Of a stretch of DNA of 64,000 nt, positions 19,866-28,908 are shown piece by piece (positions within the stretch are counted from its first letter, which is position 1; the number at the start of each line of letters is the position of its first letter). The notes beneath the pieces were generated by a model that saw nothing but the letters and a program-made list of their open reading frames with translations, ran no database searches and was not told the origin of the DNA. Source of the stretch: an uncultured Eubacterium sp. (lineage in GTDB: Bacteria > Bacillota > Clostridia > Lachnospirales > Lachnospiraceae); NCBI RefSeq assembly GCF_937958975.1, contig NZ_CALGRE010000045.1:62001-126000 (forward strand), in the 5' to 3' direction. A program made the translations under genes and the position numbers.

Positions 19866-20756
19866 ATGGATACAGTTAAATTATCAAATGGATTAGATAT
19901 TCCATCAATAGCATACGGTTCTGCTATTGTAGACAGATATAGATATTGGAGTGATAGTAAAAAGAGTCAAATAAAATATTACGTTAAAAATTATATAAAC
20001 GATAGAAATCAATATAAAAAAGATATTGGTATAAAAAATATATTAAGAAAAGAAAATGAACAAATGTTAATTGATACCTCTAGAGCTTATGGAGGGAGTG
20101 AAAATATTATCGGACAATGCGCTGATGAAAAAAGTATCGTGTGTACTAAAATATGCAATAAGGACCAAATTAATAATAGTGTAGAATTAGGATTTAATAA
20201 GAGTCTGGATGCTCTTAATAGAACTGTAATTGATATTTTGCTTTTGCATTGGCCGGTGGAAAACAAATATATAGACACATGGAGAATAATGGAGAGTTTA
20301 TATAAAAAAGGTAAAGTAAAAGCAATAGGAGTATGTAATTGTAATATTCATCATTTAGAGGAAATTAAACGGGAATGTGAAATTGTGCCAATGATAAATC
20401 AGTTTGAATGTCATCCTTTATTTACGCAGAATGAACTTAGACAATATTGCAAGGAAAATAATATTAAAGTTATGGCATATACAGCCACGGCAAGAATGGA
20501 TGACAGATTAAAAAATACCATACTGCCTGAGATAGCAAGAAATTATGGCAAATCAATGACGCAAATTATTATTCGATGGCATATCCAATTAGGAAATATT
20601 CCTATTATTAACACAAGTAGTTATAGACATTATGTAGAAAACAAAGATGTTTTTGATTTCGAATTGACACAAGCGGATGTTGAAAGAATTAGCAAAATTA
20701 ATATTAACAGCAGATTGAGATACGACCCTGAAAATTGTGATTTTAATAAGTTATAA
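19866..20756 (+). CDS. Aldo/keto reductase family protein
   Basis: A 296-residue AKR-fold NAD(P)H oxidoreductase. The catalytic tetrad can be seen as Asp in LIDTSRAYG, Tyr in the same block, Lys in VCTKI and His in LLLHWP. Between strand 1 and the catalytic Asp there is a basic, Tyr-rich insertion (roughly residues 20-60) that ordinary AKRs lack. It begins one base after the flippase stop codon. In this locus it may reduce a nucleotide-sugar or another cell-wall precursor, but no specific substrate can be claimed. Confidence 0.85.
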   Translation: MDTVKLSNGLDIPSIAYGSAIVDRYRYWSDSKKSQIKYYVKNYINDRNQYKKDIGIKNILRKENEQMLIDTSRAYGGSENIIGQCADEKSIVCTKICNKDQINNSVELGFNKSLDALNRTVIDILLLHWPVENKYIDTWRIMESLYKKGKVKAIGVCNCNIHHLEEIKRECEIVPMINQFECHPLFTQNELRQYCKENNIKVMAYTATARMDDRLKNTILPEIARNYGKSMTQIIIRWHIQLGNIPIINTSSYRHYVENKDVFDFELTQADVERISKININSRLRYDPENCDFNKL

Positions 20757-20766
20757 GGTGGTTCAT

Positions 20767-22566
20767 ATGATAGATAAAATTAGTAAAGAAAAGTGTACAG
20801 GCTGCAAGATGTGTGCAGATATCTGTCCGGTGAATGCAATTTATTATGAGTGTGATGAAGAGGGATTTTGGTATCCTAAGGTTGATTATAATAAATGCGT
20901 AAAATGTAAAAAATGTTTACAGTATTGTCCCTCATTGAATATAGAAAAAGTTGATAGGAAAAATGAGCCTAAGGTGTATTCTGCATGGAGTAAGGATGAT
21001 GATATTAGGATATCCAGTACATCCGGTGGGGCATTTTATGAGATTGCCTTTAAATTTATGGAGAATGGGGGTGTCGTTGCAGGTTGTACATACGGTGATG
21101 ACTGGAAGTCTGCGCACCATATGATTGCACATAATGAAGAGGAACTCTTAAAAATTAAAGGTTCAAAATATTTTCAAAGTGATACAGAGCAGATATATTC
21201 CGAGGTGAAAAAAGAATTAGATGAAGGAAAAAAGGTACTGTTCTGCGGAACACCTTGTCAGAATGCGGCTTTGAATATTTTTTTAAATGGAAAATATAAC
21301 AATATATATTATTTAGATTTTATATGCAGAAGTATTAACTCACCAAAAGCATTTAAGGAATATATTGATGAATTAGAGAGAGACCACCATTCTAAAGTCG
21401 TAAATGTACATTTAAAGGATAAGACAAAAGGTTGGCAAAGTCTGGCTACCAGAGTAGAGTTTGAAAATGGAGAAGTTAGTTTAAAGGATAGAAATGAGGA
21501 TTATTGGATAAAAGGTTTTATATTGAATGATTTATATACAAGAGAGTCCTGTTATCATTGTCAGTATAAAAAGCTGCCACGTTTTGCTTCTGATATATCG
21601 ATAGGCGACTTTTGGGGTATTAAAAATAAATCAGACGAGGATATGTTTAAAGGAATATCCGTATTAATTGTTAATAGTGAAAATGGACAAAAATTGCTAG
21701 ATGAAGTTAAAGATAGATTTACTATAAATAAAATGGATATGGAAGATGTCTTACCGGGAAATCCGGCATTGCTCAAAAACCCCGTTAGAACAAAGAAACA
21801 GGATAAATTTTTTAAATTAATTAAAAAACATAGTTTTAGTGAAAGTGTAAGAAAATGCATACAACCTTCTAAGATAAGAATTTTGTGGAAAAGATTAAAA
21901 AGACCATTGCATATTATGAAAAAATTCATAATAAATCCGGATGAAATTAGTTGGAAAAAGTATATCTATTACAATTATTTCTGCAAGAGTATTATCAGAG
22001 AGGGAAATGGAAAGATAATACCGTACAAAAATGCAATCATTAATATTGATAAGACAGCAAAAATTTATGTCAGGGGTAGAAATATAGAATTTGGAATCAA
22101 TAAGTTAAAAGGTTCTAAAGCAGAAACTCATATTAGAATAGAGGCAAATGCAGTGTGGGAATCTAATAATGGTTGCGGATTGTTCTATAATACAGTTTTT
22201 GAAATGAAACCTAATTCTCATTTTTCCAGTGGTTATTTTACTGCAAATGGAGGAAGTGTAATTATTGTCGCTAAAAAGATGACTTTTGGGGAAGATGTTA
22301 TGTTGGGGAGAAATATTATTGTATATGATAGTGATTTCCACAAGGTGTATAATTCCAATGGAGAAGTCGCAAAGCCGGAAGAGGTTGTTATAGAGGACCA
22401 TGTCTGGCTCACCTCTAATATAACTGTTTTAAAGGGAGTAACAATTGGAAAAGATTCTTTAGTCACAGCTCAGACTGTAATAAGAAAAGACTTTCCGGAG
22501 AAGTCTCTTATAGGCGGAGGAGCAAGTGGAAAAGTGATTTCTAATAATGCTCATTGGGGAAGGTAA
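20767..22566 (+). CDS. Fusion: 2x[4Fe-4S] ferredoxin - FrhB-like domain - hexapeptide acyltransferase
   Basis: A 599-residue fusion. Residues 10-54 hold two Cys-x2-Cys-x2-Cys-x3-Cys clusters (C10, C13, C16, C20 and C44, C47, C50, C54). Residues about 70-350 match the coenzyme F420 hydrogenase/dehydrogenase beta-subunit family (SSTSGGAFYEIA, FCGTPCQNAAL, IGDFWGIKNK). After a basic linker (about 355-400), residues about 405-595 form a left-handed beta-helix acyltransferase ending in EDHVWLTSNITVLKGVTIG. FrhB-like proteins in glycan loci are flavin/Fe-S redox enzymes of unknown substrate. AAGGTGG before the ATG at 20767 sets the start; an upstream ATG at 20737 lies inside the previous gene. Confidence 0.85.
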   Translation: MIDKISKEKCTGCKMCADICPVNAIYYECDEEGFWYPKVDYNKCVKCKKCLQYCPSLNIEKVDRKNEPKVYSAWSKDDDIRISSTSGGAFYEIAFKFMENGGVVAGCTYGDDWKSAHHMIAHNEEELLKIKGSKYFQSDTEQIYSEVKKELDEGKKVLFCGTPCQNAALNIFLNGKYNNIYYLDFICRSINSPKAFKEYIDELERDHHSKVVNVHLKDKTKGWQSLATRVEFENGEVSLKDRNEDYWIKGFILNDLYTRESCYHCQYKKLPRFASDISIGDFWGIKNKSDEDMFKGISVLIVNSENGQKLLDEVKDRFTINKMDMEDVLPGNPALLKNPVRTKKQDKFFKLIKKHSFSESVRKCIQPSKIRILWKRLKRPLHIMKKFIINPDEISWKKYIYYNYFCKSIIREGNGKIIPYKNAIINIDKTAKIYVRGRNIEFGINKLKGSKAETHIRIEANAVWESNNGCGLFYNTVFEMKPNSHFSSGYFTANGGSVIIVAKKMTFGEDVMLGRNIIVYDSDFHKVYNSNGEVAKPEEVVIEDHVWLTSNITVLKGVTIGKDSLVTAQTVIRKDFPEKSLIGGGASGKVISNNAHWGR

Positions 22567-22581
22567 AAAGAATTAAGAGAA

Positions 22582-22610
22582 AAAGTGCAGTATGGCTGCA
22601 CTTTCTTTTA
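22582..22610 (+). terminator. Rho-independent terminator ending the polysaccharide operon
   Basis: A 9-bp stem AAAGTGCAG / CTGCACTTT with a TATGG loop is followed by CTTTTA. It lies 15 bases after the stop of the FrhB fusion and separates the biosynthetic genes from the export-regulation genes. Confidence 0.8.
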
Positions 22611-22687
22611 TATAACTACCAGTTGACATCTTGTATATTATTTGAGAGAATTATAAACAATAATGTCTTATTATGTATGGAGGAAGA

Positions 22688-23518
22688 ATGAGAATAATAA
22701 AATCATTAATTGTTGTCATATTTTTGGCTGTTACTATCGTATTTTCGGTCAATTATTATAGAGAAAAAACAGCAAGCAATAATACAGCACCGACAATTGA
22801 ATTTGGACAGGATTTATTAGAAGTATCTGTCAAGGATAAGGAAGATGTTTTGCTCAAAGATGTTATTGCCAAAGATGTTGAGGATGGAGATATTACAGAC
22901 AGAGTTGTTATTGAAGGAATTTCAAAATTTGTCGACAAGAAAAATCATATCAGTAATATAACTTATGCTGTGGCAGATTCTGATAATAATGTCGTAAAAA
23001 AAACAAGGCAGATTCAATATAAAGATTATTCAAAACCGCGTTTTACTTTATCACAGCCCTTATGTTTTGATGTAGGCTCTGATGTAAATGTACCGGATGT
23101 TTTAGGGGCGGTAGATGACGTGGATGGTGTTATTAACGAGAAAGTTAAAATTTTGTCCAGTATCGCTTCTACGAGAGTTTCAGGCTCTTATGTTATTACC
23201 GCACAGGTTACGAATAGTCTTGGAGCAACTTCTAAAATGAAGGCAACTGTTTCTATCAGACAGGGGAATAACCTAAGTCCGACAATTCAGTTAAAGGAAA
23301 ACATTGTTTATCTGGAAAAAGGGGATAAATTTGATGAGAAATCTTATATTAAGTCGGTCAGGGATAGTAAAGGAAAGAGTTTGTCAAAAGATTTAGTTAA
23401 AGTTGTAAAGTCATCAGTGAATACAAAGGCAGCAGGCAGTTATATGGTACAATATGCGGTAAGCCAAGAGGAGGGTTTTGAGGAAACTACAAATCTTGTC
23501 GTGATTGTGGAGGATTAA
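22688..23518 (+). CDS. Membrane-anchored protein with bacterial Ig-like (DUF5011-type) domains
   Basis: A 276-residue protein with an N-terminal signal anchor (about residues 4-21) followed by an extracytoplasmic region of about three beta-sandwich repeats. Phrases such as VIAKDVEDGDITDRV and GAVDDVDGVINEKV are characteristic of DUF5011/HYR-like Ig domains. GGAGGA at 22679-22684 selects the ATG at 22688 over one at 22673. It lies immediately before the two BY-kinase genes (2-bp gap), so it may help present or organise the exported polymer. That role is inference. Confidence 0.75.
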   Translation: MRIIKSLIVVIFLAVTIVFSVNYYREKTASNNTAPTIEFGQDLLEVSVKDKEDVLLKDVIAKDVEDGDITDRVVIEGISKFVDKKNHISNITYAVADSDNNVVKKTRQIQYKDYSKPRFTLSQPLCFDVGSDVNVPDVLGAVDDVDGVINEKVKILSSIASTRVSGSYVITAQVTNSLGATSKMKATVSIRQGNNLSPTIQLKENIVYLEKGDKFDEKSYIKSVRDSKGKSLSKDLVKVVKSSVNTKAAGSYMVQYAVSQEEGFEETTNLVVIVED

Positions 23519-23520
23519 GC

Positions 23521-24942
23521 ATGTCGAATAGAAAAATATTTAATATACGTAATATAGACCTGTATTCTCTCAGCAAAGATTTACTGCGTGGATTATGGAT
23601 TGTAGTTATGGTGGGTTGCATTGGTGTTATGTTAACCTATACCTACATTAAAGATACTTATGAGCCTCAATATAGCAGTTCAGCCATTTATGTGGTTACC
23701 CCAAGACAGAGTACAGGGTATGTTTATACGAACAAAAGATTTGCGGAAAATGTTATAACGGTATTTCAAAATCTTATGAATGCTGATATTATGCGCACCC
23801 GTATTAGAAAAGAGCTCCATACAAATATTAATGATGCGAATATTACTGTTGATTTAATTACAGAGACAAACTTAATGAAGATTACGGTTGTCTCCGGAAA
23901 TCCCGTGAAATCTTTTAAGATTATAGATGCTATTATGAATAATTATAACGAACTATCGGAATATTTGAATTCTGATGCGGTTTTTGATACCCTGCGAGAG
24001 CCGGTAGTTTCAGAACATCCGGATAATGGGTTAACACCTCAGAAGAAGTCATTGGAAATGGGATTTTTTGCGGCGTTTATTACAGCTCTTATTTTATCAG
24101 TAATCAGCATAATGAGAAAAACCATAAAAACAGAAAGTGCTGTGGAAGAACAACTGGATACAACTCTGCTCGGAGCAATTTATCATGAAAATAAGAACAG
24201 AACAATAAGAGCTAAAATAGTACAGAGGGTAAAAGTGTTGTTGATTACAAGCCCTATTATTTCAACAAAATTTATCGAATCGATTCATAATATAAGAATT
24301 AAGATGGAGTATGAACATGAGAGACATCCGGAAAAGAATGTATATATGATTACAAGTGTATGCGAAAATGAGGGAAAGTCTACCGTGGCATTGAATATTG
24401 CTTTATCTTTTGCAAAAGAAGGAAAGAAAGTGATTGTGATTGATGCCGACATGAGAAAGCCGGCTATTGCCAAAATGCTGGATATTCCAAAAGATGAGAT
24501 TGTAGATTTTATAAAACTTTTGCAGGGCGAATGTGGATTAGACGAGGTACTATATAAAGAAGAAAAAATGGGATTGAGAATTATTATGTCTACAAAAGGA
24601 CATGCCAGCACCCATGAATTGATGAAATCAGGGGCTATGAGAGACTTGATTTATAAGTGCAGCCAGATGGCAGATTATGTTGTTATTGATACACCACCTA
24701 TGGCATTAGTATCTGATGCGGAGGCATTGTGTGATGTGGTCGACTTTGTATCCATCGTAATTAGGCAGGACTATTCTTATGAAAGAGATATTGTGAATAG
24801 TATTAATCTGGTGAATGATTCGAATGCAAAGTTATTAGGTTGTATTTTAAATGATTATAAAGTATTTAGAGTGGATGCTAAAGCACATGCCTATGGGTAT
24901 GGACAGAGTAATGAAAGGGCGGTAGAAATATATGACGAGTGA
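23521..24942 (+). CDS. Wzz/BY-kinase fusion, chain-length and export regulator (first of two)
   Basis: A 473-residue single-chain polysaccharide co-polymerase and tyrosine autokinase. The N-terminal Wzz domain has two membrane segments (about residues 24-42 and 178-196). The kinase domain has Walker A ENEGKSTVALN (about 282-292), Walker A' VIVIDADMRKP and Walker B YVVIDTPPMA. Its C-terminus (AYGYGQSNERAVEIYDE) has few tyrosines, unlike the second protein. It overlaps the next gene by 11 bases. It probably controls polymer length together with its partner. Confidence 0.88.
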   Translation: MSNRKIFNIRNIDLYSLSKDLLRGLWIVVMVGCIGVMLTYTYIKDTYEPQYSSSAIYVVTPRQSTGYVYTNKRFAENVITVFQNLMNADIMRTRIRKELHTNINDANITVDLITETNLMKITVVSGNPVKSFKIIDAIMNNYNELSEYLNSDAVFDTLREPVVSEHPDNGLTPQKKSLEMGFFAAFITALILSVISIMRKTIKTESAVEEQLDTTLLGAIYHENKNRTIRAKIVQRVKVLLITSPIISTKFIESIHNIRIKMEYEHERHPEKNVYMITSVCENEGKSTVALNIALSFAKEGKKVIVIDADMRKPAIAKMLDIPKDEIVDFIKLLQGECGLDEVLYKEEKMGLRIIMSTKGHASTHELMKSGAMRDLIYKCSQMADYVVIDTPPMALVSDAEALCDVVDFVSIVIRQDYSYERDIVNSINLVNDSNAKLLGCILNDYKVFRVDAKAHAYGYGQSNERAVEIYDE

Positions 24943-26548
24943 TAATTTAAACCGCATTGGGAATACAAGTGAACCACAGACAAAAAGTCTGGCCGAAATT
25001 ATGGAAAGTTTTATGGGAGCTTTTACAAAACTGTGGTGGATATCTATAGTATTAATGATTTTAGCAGGGATGTTGGGGTATTTTAAATACAAAAGTGATT
25101 ATGTTGCAATGTATCAGTCAGAAGTCACTTTTTCCATTACATCGCCGGAATATGATGGACCGGACGAAACCTATACAGATAACACACAGTTAGCTTCAAC
25201 ACTAAGTGTAAGTTTTGATTATTTGATTAACAATGAAGTATTTTATGAAATTATTCAAAAAGACTTGGGACTAAATTATGTACCGAGTATTATAACTGTT
25301 TCAGCAGTTCCGAATACAAATATTTTAAGTATTATTGCACTGGGAAAAAACCCGGAATTAAACAATAAAGTAATAGATTCGATTATCAATAACTATTCTG
25401 AGGTTGTGGAGTTTGTATTAGGAGAAACTAAACTTACAATATTAGAGCAGCCTATGGGAAGCGACGAGGCGATTAATGCGTATGAACCTACTAAGGCTAT
25501 TATAAAATATGGATTTATTGGTTTTATTTTGGGATTGTTGCCAAGTGTGGCATATGCATTTTTCGTAAGAACCATTAAGTCTAAGGAAGACATAGAGAAA
25601 TATCTTAGCGTTACATGTTTTGGAATATTACCGGTTGTGAATGTAAACAGAAAAGAAAAAAATGCAAGCTGCTCTATATTAGATAAAAAGATTGGTTTTA
25701 GATACCTTGAGGCAATGCGTACAATTACATCACGTTGTGAGAGAGAATTAGAGAAGAATCAGTGCAAAGTGATTCTTATTACCAGTACGCAGGAAAATGA
25801 GGGAAAAAGCACATTTGCAATGAATTTATCGTATTCATTATCCAAATTGCAGAAAAAAGTAATGCTTATCGATGGAGATTTGAGAAAACCGGAGCTTCGC
25901 AATAAAATTAACTCGGAATTGATAAGAGCTGATTTAGAAGATTATAGTATGGAACAATTTCTTAACAGGGAGGTTAAGAGCAATAGGGCAATAGCAAATA
26001 TTAAAGATACAAGAGTTATTTTGTTAGCACCGAATAAGCCGGCTAAGAATACCGTGGATTGTTTAAATTCTTCCTCGATGGAAAACTTTATTAAAGAGGG
26101 CAGAGATGTTGTAGATTATATTATTATTGACGCACCTCCCTGCAGCGGAATTTCAGATGCGGCTGTTTTGGCAAAATATAGTGACGGTGTGATTTATGTT
26201 GTAAAAGAGGATACAGCTAAAGTAAATAAAATTTTAGATACTATTCAGGAGTTTTCCTATACCAGGATACCTATTATTGGTTGTATTTTAAATGGAAGTG
26301 TAGGCAGACTTAAACTTTCATATGGCTATGGAAAATATGGCGGTTATGGTTATGGAAAACGTTATGGCGGCTACGGTTACGGCTATGGTAGTTATGGCGG
26401 ATATGGCTATGGTGAATATGGGGAAGTATCAGACAAAGAATTTAGGACAAAACCACGAAAAGTATCAAAACATATTGCGCTGGAGACCACAGAGGAACAG
26501 AAAAAGGCATTAGAAGCCGAGAGACAGAATAAAAAAGATGAGTTATAA
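24932..26548 (+). CDS. Wzz/BY-kinase fusion with Gly-Tyr-rich tail (second of two)
   Basis: A 538-residue relative of the preceding protein. It has Wzz-type membrane segments (about 33-52 and 186-206), Walker A ENEGKSTFAMN (about 290-300), Walker A' LIDGDLRKPEL and Walker B YIIIDAPPCS. Residues about 463-496 form a Gly-Tyr repeat tail, the expected site of autophosphorylation in bacterial tyrosine kinases, though longer and more regular than usual. The gene overlaps both neighbours by 11 bases, a sign of tight coupling. Confidence 0.88.
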   Translation: MTSDNLNRIGNTSEPQTKSLAEIMESFMGAFTKLWWISIVLMILAGMLGYFKYKSDYVAMYQSEVTFSITSPEYDGPDETYTDNTQLASTLSVSFDYLINNEVFYEIIQKDLGLNYVPSIITVSAVPNTNILSIIALGKNPELNNKVIDSIINNYSEVVEFVLGETKLTILEQPMGSDEAINAYEPTKAIIKYGFIGFILGLLPSVAYAFFVRTIKSKEDIEKYLSVTCFGILPVVNVNRKEKNASCSILDKKIGFRYLEAMRTITSRCERELEKNQCKVILITSTQENEGKSTFAMNLSYSLSKLQKKVMLIDGDLRKPELRNKINSELIRADLEDYSMEQFLNREVKSNRAIANIKDTRVILLAPNKPAKNTVDCLNSSSMENFIKEGRDVVDYIIIDAPPCSGISDAAVLAKYSDGVIYVVKEDTAKVNKILDTIQEFSYTRIPIIGCILNGSVGRLKLSYGYGKYGGYGYGKRYGGYGYGYGSYGGYGYGEYGEVSDKEFRTKPRKVSKHIALETTEEQKKALEAERQNKKDEL

Positions 26549-27041
26549 TAAAATTAGAAAATATGTCATAATATTATTTGTTATTTATATGATACTATTG
26601 TTTATGGTACTGATTTTAAAGTTTCCAACCGGAATGATAAGCGAGAGTGTACAAGCATGGATTGGTGGGGGTGAGATAATCAGGTTAAAGCCACAATTTG
26701 TACCATTTGGTACTATTATTCCTTATATAGAACAGGCTCATGAATTATCCGATTGGTTTGTAAAAAATCTTGCGTGTAATATTATTATGTTTATGCCGTA
26801 TGGTTTTCTGTATCCCATTGTGACAAGGAAACAAGATTGTCTATTGATAAGAACTGTCTGTTCAGCATGTCTGTTGTCAGCAGGTATTGAAATTACTCAA
26901 TATATCACGGCATTTGGATGTTGCGATATTGATGATGTTATACTAAATACGTTAGGGGCTGTGATAGGATTTGGAATTTACCGTGCTGTGTATAAAAAAA
27001 TAATAAATTTCATAGTTTTTCAAAAAAGAGAGAAAAACTAA
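26538..27041 (+). CDS. VanZ-like family membrane protein
   Basis: A 167-residue protein with about four membrane segments and the VanZ-family pattern NIIMFMPYGFLYPI, then the intramembrane acidic IEITQYITAFGCCDIDDVILNTLG. VanZ-like proteins are common at the end of glycan export loci but their activity is not settled. It overlaps the BY-kinase gene by 11 bases and ends before a strong bidirectional terminator. Confidence 0.85.
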   Translation: MSYNKIRKYVIILFVIYMILLFMVLILKFPTGMISESVQAWIGGGEIIRLKPQFVPFGTIIPYIEQAHELSDWFVKNLACNIIMFMPYGFLYPIVTRKQDCLLIRTVCSACLLSAGIEITQYITAFGCCDIDDVILNTLGAVIGFGIYRAVYKKIINFIVFQKREKN

Positions 27042-27059
27042 CTGAGAAGTAGTATAATA

Positions 27060-27094
27060 AAAACGCAGATAGAAAGAAATCTATCTGCGTTTTT
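27060..27094. terminator. Bidirectional Rho-independent terminator
   Basis: A 14-bp perfect stem (AAAACGCAGATAGA and its complement) with an AAGAAA loop is flanked by A and T tracts on both sides. It lies between the convergent VanZ-like gene and the nucleotidyltransferase-like gene and can serve both strands. Confidence 0.9.
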
Positions 27095-27120
27095 GATAAT
27101 TAATATTATAAAAAGAAAAT

Positions 27121-28314
27121 CTAAAATCCGCAACGTTTCATTAAATCTTTTGTTTTTGTTATTTTTGTATCTGTAATTTGATTCATGGCTTTATAATTTA
27201 GTTTTGCTTCGTTTCTGGTGAAAAATAATCTTTTAAAATTCAATCTTATCCAGAAAAATGGAAGAAGCCAGGAATGTCGATTTAAAATATTTCCATAATA
27301 ATTAATCATTATATTTTTTGTAGGAAAGATTTTTTTTAGAAGAGATACTTTTGTATCATCCCGTTCTACGATATGATTGGTTTCCTGTTGTATCTTACTT
27401 CCAAATGCTCCGCCTGAAAAAATATAGGATTCCAACAATTGTAATGTTATTTTCTGGTCATTGTTTAATTTAGGTGATTTGGTATGAAACCAATTATCTG
27501 CCAAGAGTGTTATATTTTGTTCAAATTGAAGTAACCCGGTCTTTTTTAGTTCTTTTTCAATATATTTTCTGTCAAAGTTTTTATATGCATTTTGGATTAT
27601 GAATACATCTAAAACGTGAATAAGTCCGATGCCACCGTTTTTAAAATGTTTTGCCATATGGATGATATGATATAGATAAAAATCTTCATCAGACATCATA
27701 TATTCATGTCCTTTTTTTAATATCAGTCTATTCCAGATATCACTCAAATAAGTGTGCCAGATTTCATAGCCTTCATCAATTAAGTCCGTCTGCATTTCAA
27801 TTTTCATATATTGTGAGGTGGCTATCAGTGGCTTAATAAAAGAAACTTCTTTTGGTTCTCTGGCAGAGATTTTATATCCATTCTTTTCCATGATAGAAAT
27901 TAAGGACTCTGTTTTATCTGCATGAATACGGTAAAATATATCTGTATCACTCATCACACGCATAGACGTATCCGGATAAAGATATTTTGTAACGCTTCCT
28001 TTGAGTAGAACATAGTCAATATTATTATTTTCAAATTCATTTTTTAAGTTATCAATTTCAAAAGAACGGTTTGCATCTAAAATTAAATTCTTTTGATATG
28101 CTAGAAAATAATCATGAAAGTGAGGAATCATATTCTGAGTGGATGCAGGAAGTTTTTGCAGGCCGAAATATATAGTAGAGCAGATTTTGTGCTTTTTTGC
28201 TATCTTAAAAATAACCTCCCAATCAAGGTTATTCGTTGGATTGGGAGGTATACTATCTGAAACAGCACATTTTAATAACTGTAATATGTAATTAAATTCA
28301 TTTTTATATATCAT
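27121..28314 (-). CDS. Nucleotidyltransferase-fold family protein (PF14907 type)
   Basis: A 397-residue protein of the uncharacterised NTP_transf_5 family. The diagnostic stretch is DYVLLKGSVTKYLYPDTSMR, then VMSDTDIFYRI, in which KG-S and D-x-D correspond to the nucleotidyltransferase active site. Proteins of this family are often found near capsule or lasso-peptide genes; their substrate is unknown. It is convergent with the polysaccharide export genes and 33 bp downstream of the Lrp gene, so it may be cotranscribed with that regulator. Confidence 0.78.
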   Translation of the reverse strand: MIYKNEFNYILQLLKCAVSDSIPPNPTNNLDWEVIFKIAKKHKICSTIYFGLQKLPASTQNMIPHFHDYFLAYQKNLILDANRSFEIDNLKNEFENNNIDYVLLKGSVTKYLYPDTSMRVMSDTDIFYRIHADKTESLISIMEKNGYKISAREPKEVSFIKPLIATSQYMKIEMQTDLIDEGYEIWHTYLSDIWNRLILKKGHEYMMSDEDFYLYHIIHMAKHFKNGGIGLIHVLDVFIIQNAYKNFDRKYIEKELKKTGLLQFEQNITLLADNWFHTKSPKLNNDQKITLQLLESYIFSGGAFGSKIQQETNHIVERDDTKVSLLKKIFPTKNIMINYYGNILNRHSWLLPFFWIRLNFKRLFFTRNEAKLNYKAMNQITDTKITKTKDLMKRCGF

Positions 28315-28347
28315 ACTGTCTCTCCGTAAATATTAATTGAAATCTGA

Positions 28348-28803
28348 TTATTCTTCATTGGCAATAGGGATACCGCGATGTTCAACGGAAGTAGAGAAAA
28401 CAATTTGTGTTTTGGTACTTCCAAAAGTCTGAAGTTCGCCGATAAAGTGGTCGAGTTCTTCGGTACTTTTAAACATAACTTCGATAAGCATTGCATAATC
28501 TCCTGTAACGCAGTTACATTCAACTACATTGTTACAGCTTTTGATATAAGGATAAAAATCCTTTTTCTGGTCAGGATTTACTTCAAGGTTAATAAATGCT
28601 TTGATGTGATATCCTAATTCGGCGGGATTAATTTTGGCGGTGTAGCCTGTTATAATTCCGACTTGTTCTAATCGCTCTATTCTGGCAGAAACTGCCGGAG
28701 AGGATAGAAAAACCTGGCTCGCAATTGTTTTAAGGGGGATGCGGGCATTTTCATGGAGGAGCTTAATAATCTGCTCATCAATGTGGTCTAATTCATGTCT
28801 CAT
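28348..28803 (-). CDS. Lrp/AsnC family transcriptional regulator
   Basis: A 151-residue Lrp-type regulator. The N-terminal winged helix shows LDHIDEQIIKLLHENARIPL, with the recognition helix in SSPAVSARIERLEQVGII, and the C-terminal RAM ligand-binding domain contains VTGDYAMLIEVMF. AAGGAG at 28811-28816 places the start at 28803 instead of 28824. It is divergent from hppA. A palindrome in its own leader (28853-28865) suggests autoregulation. Confidence 0.9.
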   Translation of the reverse strand: MRHELDHIDEQIIKLLHENARIPLKTIASQVFLSSPAVSARIERLEQVGIITGYTAKINPAELGYHIKAFINLEVNPDQKKDFYPYIKSCNNVVECNCVTGDYAMLIEVMFKSTEELDHFIGELQTFGSTKTQIVFSTSVEHRGIPIANEE

Positions 28804-28852
28804 AGTAGCACTCCTTTCTATCATATTTTTCAGTCGTTATTAATTTTGTAAA

Positions 28853-28865
28853 GTAAATAATTTAC
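28853..28865. promoter_or_regulatory. Palindromic operator candidate in the Lrp gene leader
   Basis: GTAAATAATTTAC is a perfect 13-bp palindrome just downstream of the predicted start of transcription of the Lrp-like gene. Lrp/AsnC proteins commonly bind AT-rich palindromes near their own promoters, so an autoregulatory site is plausible. Confidence 0.5.
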
Positions 28866-28878
28866 GATATACGTTTTG

Positions 28879-28908
28879 ATTATATCATATACTTTAAAAA
28901 ATATACAA
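28879..28908 (-). promoter_or_regulatory. SigA-type promoter of the Lrp/AsnC gene
   Basis: Read on the minus strand: TTGTAT (28908-28903), an 18-bp spacer, and a perfect TATAAT (28884-28879). The gene starts about 75 bases downstream. Confidence 0.6.

Noticed and set aside
26320..26420. Short-period repeats as a CRISPR-like or tandem-repeat array
   Set aside because: They are codons for the Gly-Tyr tail of the second BY-kinase; no spacers.
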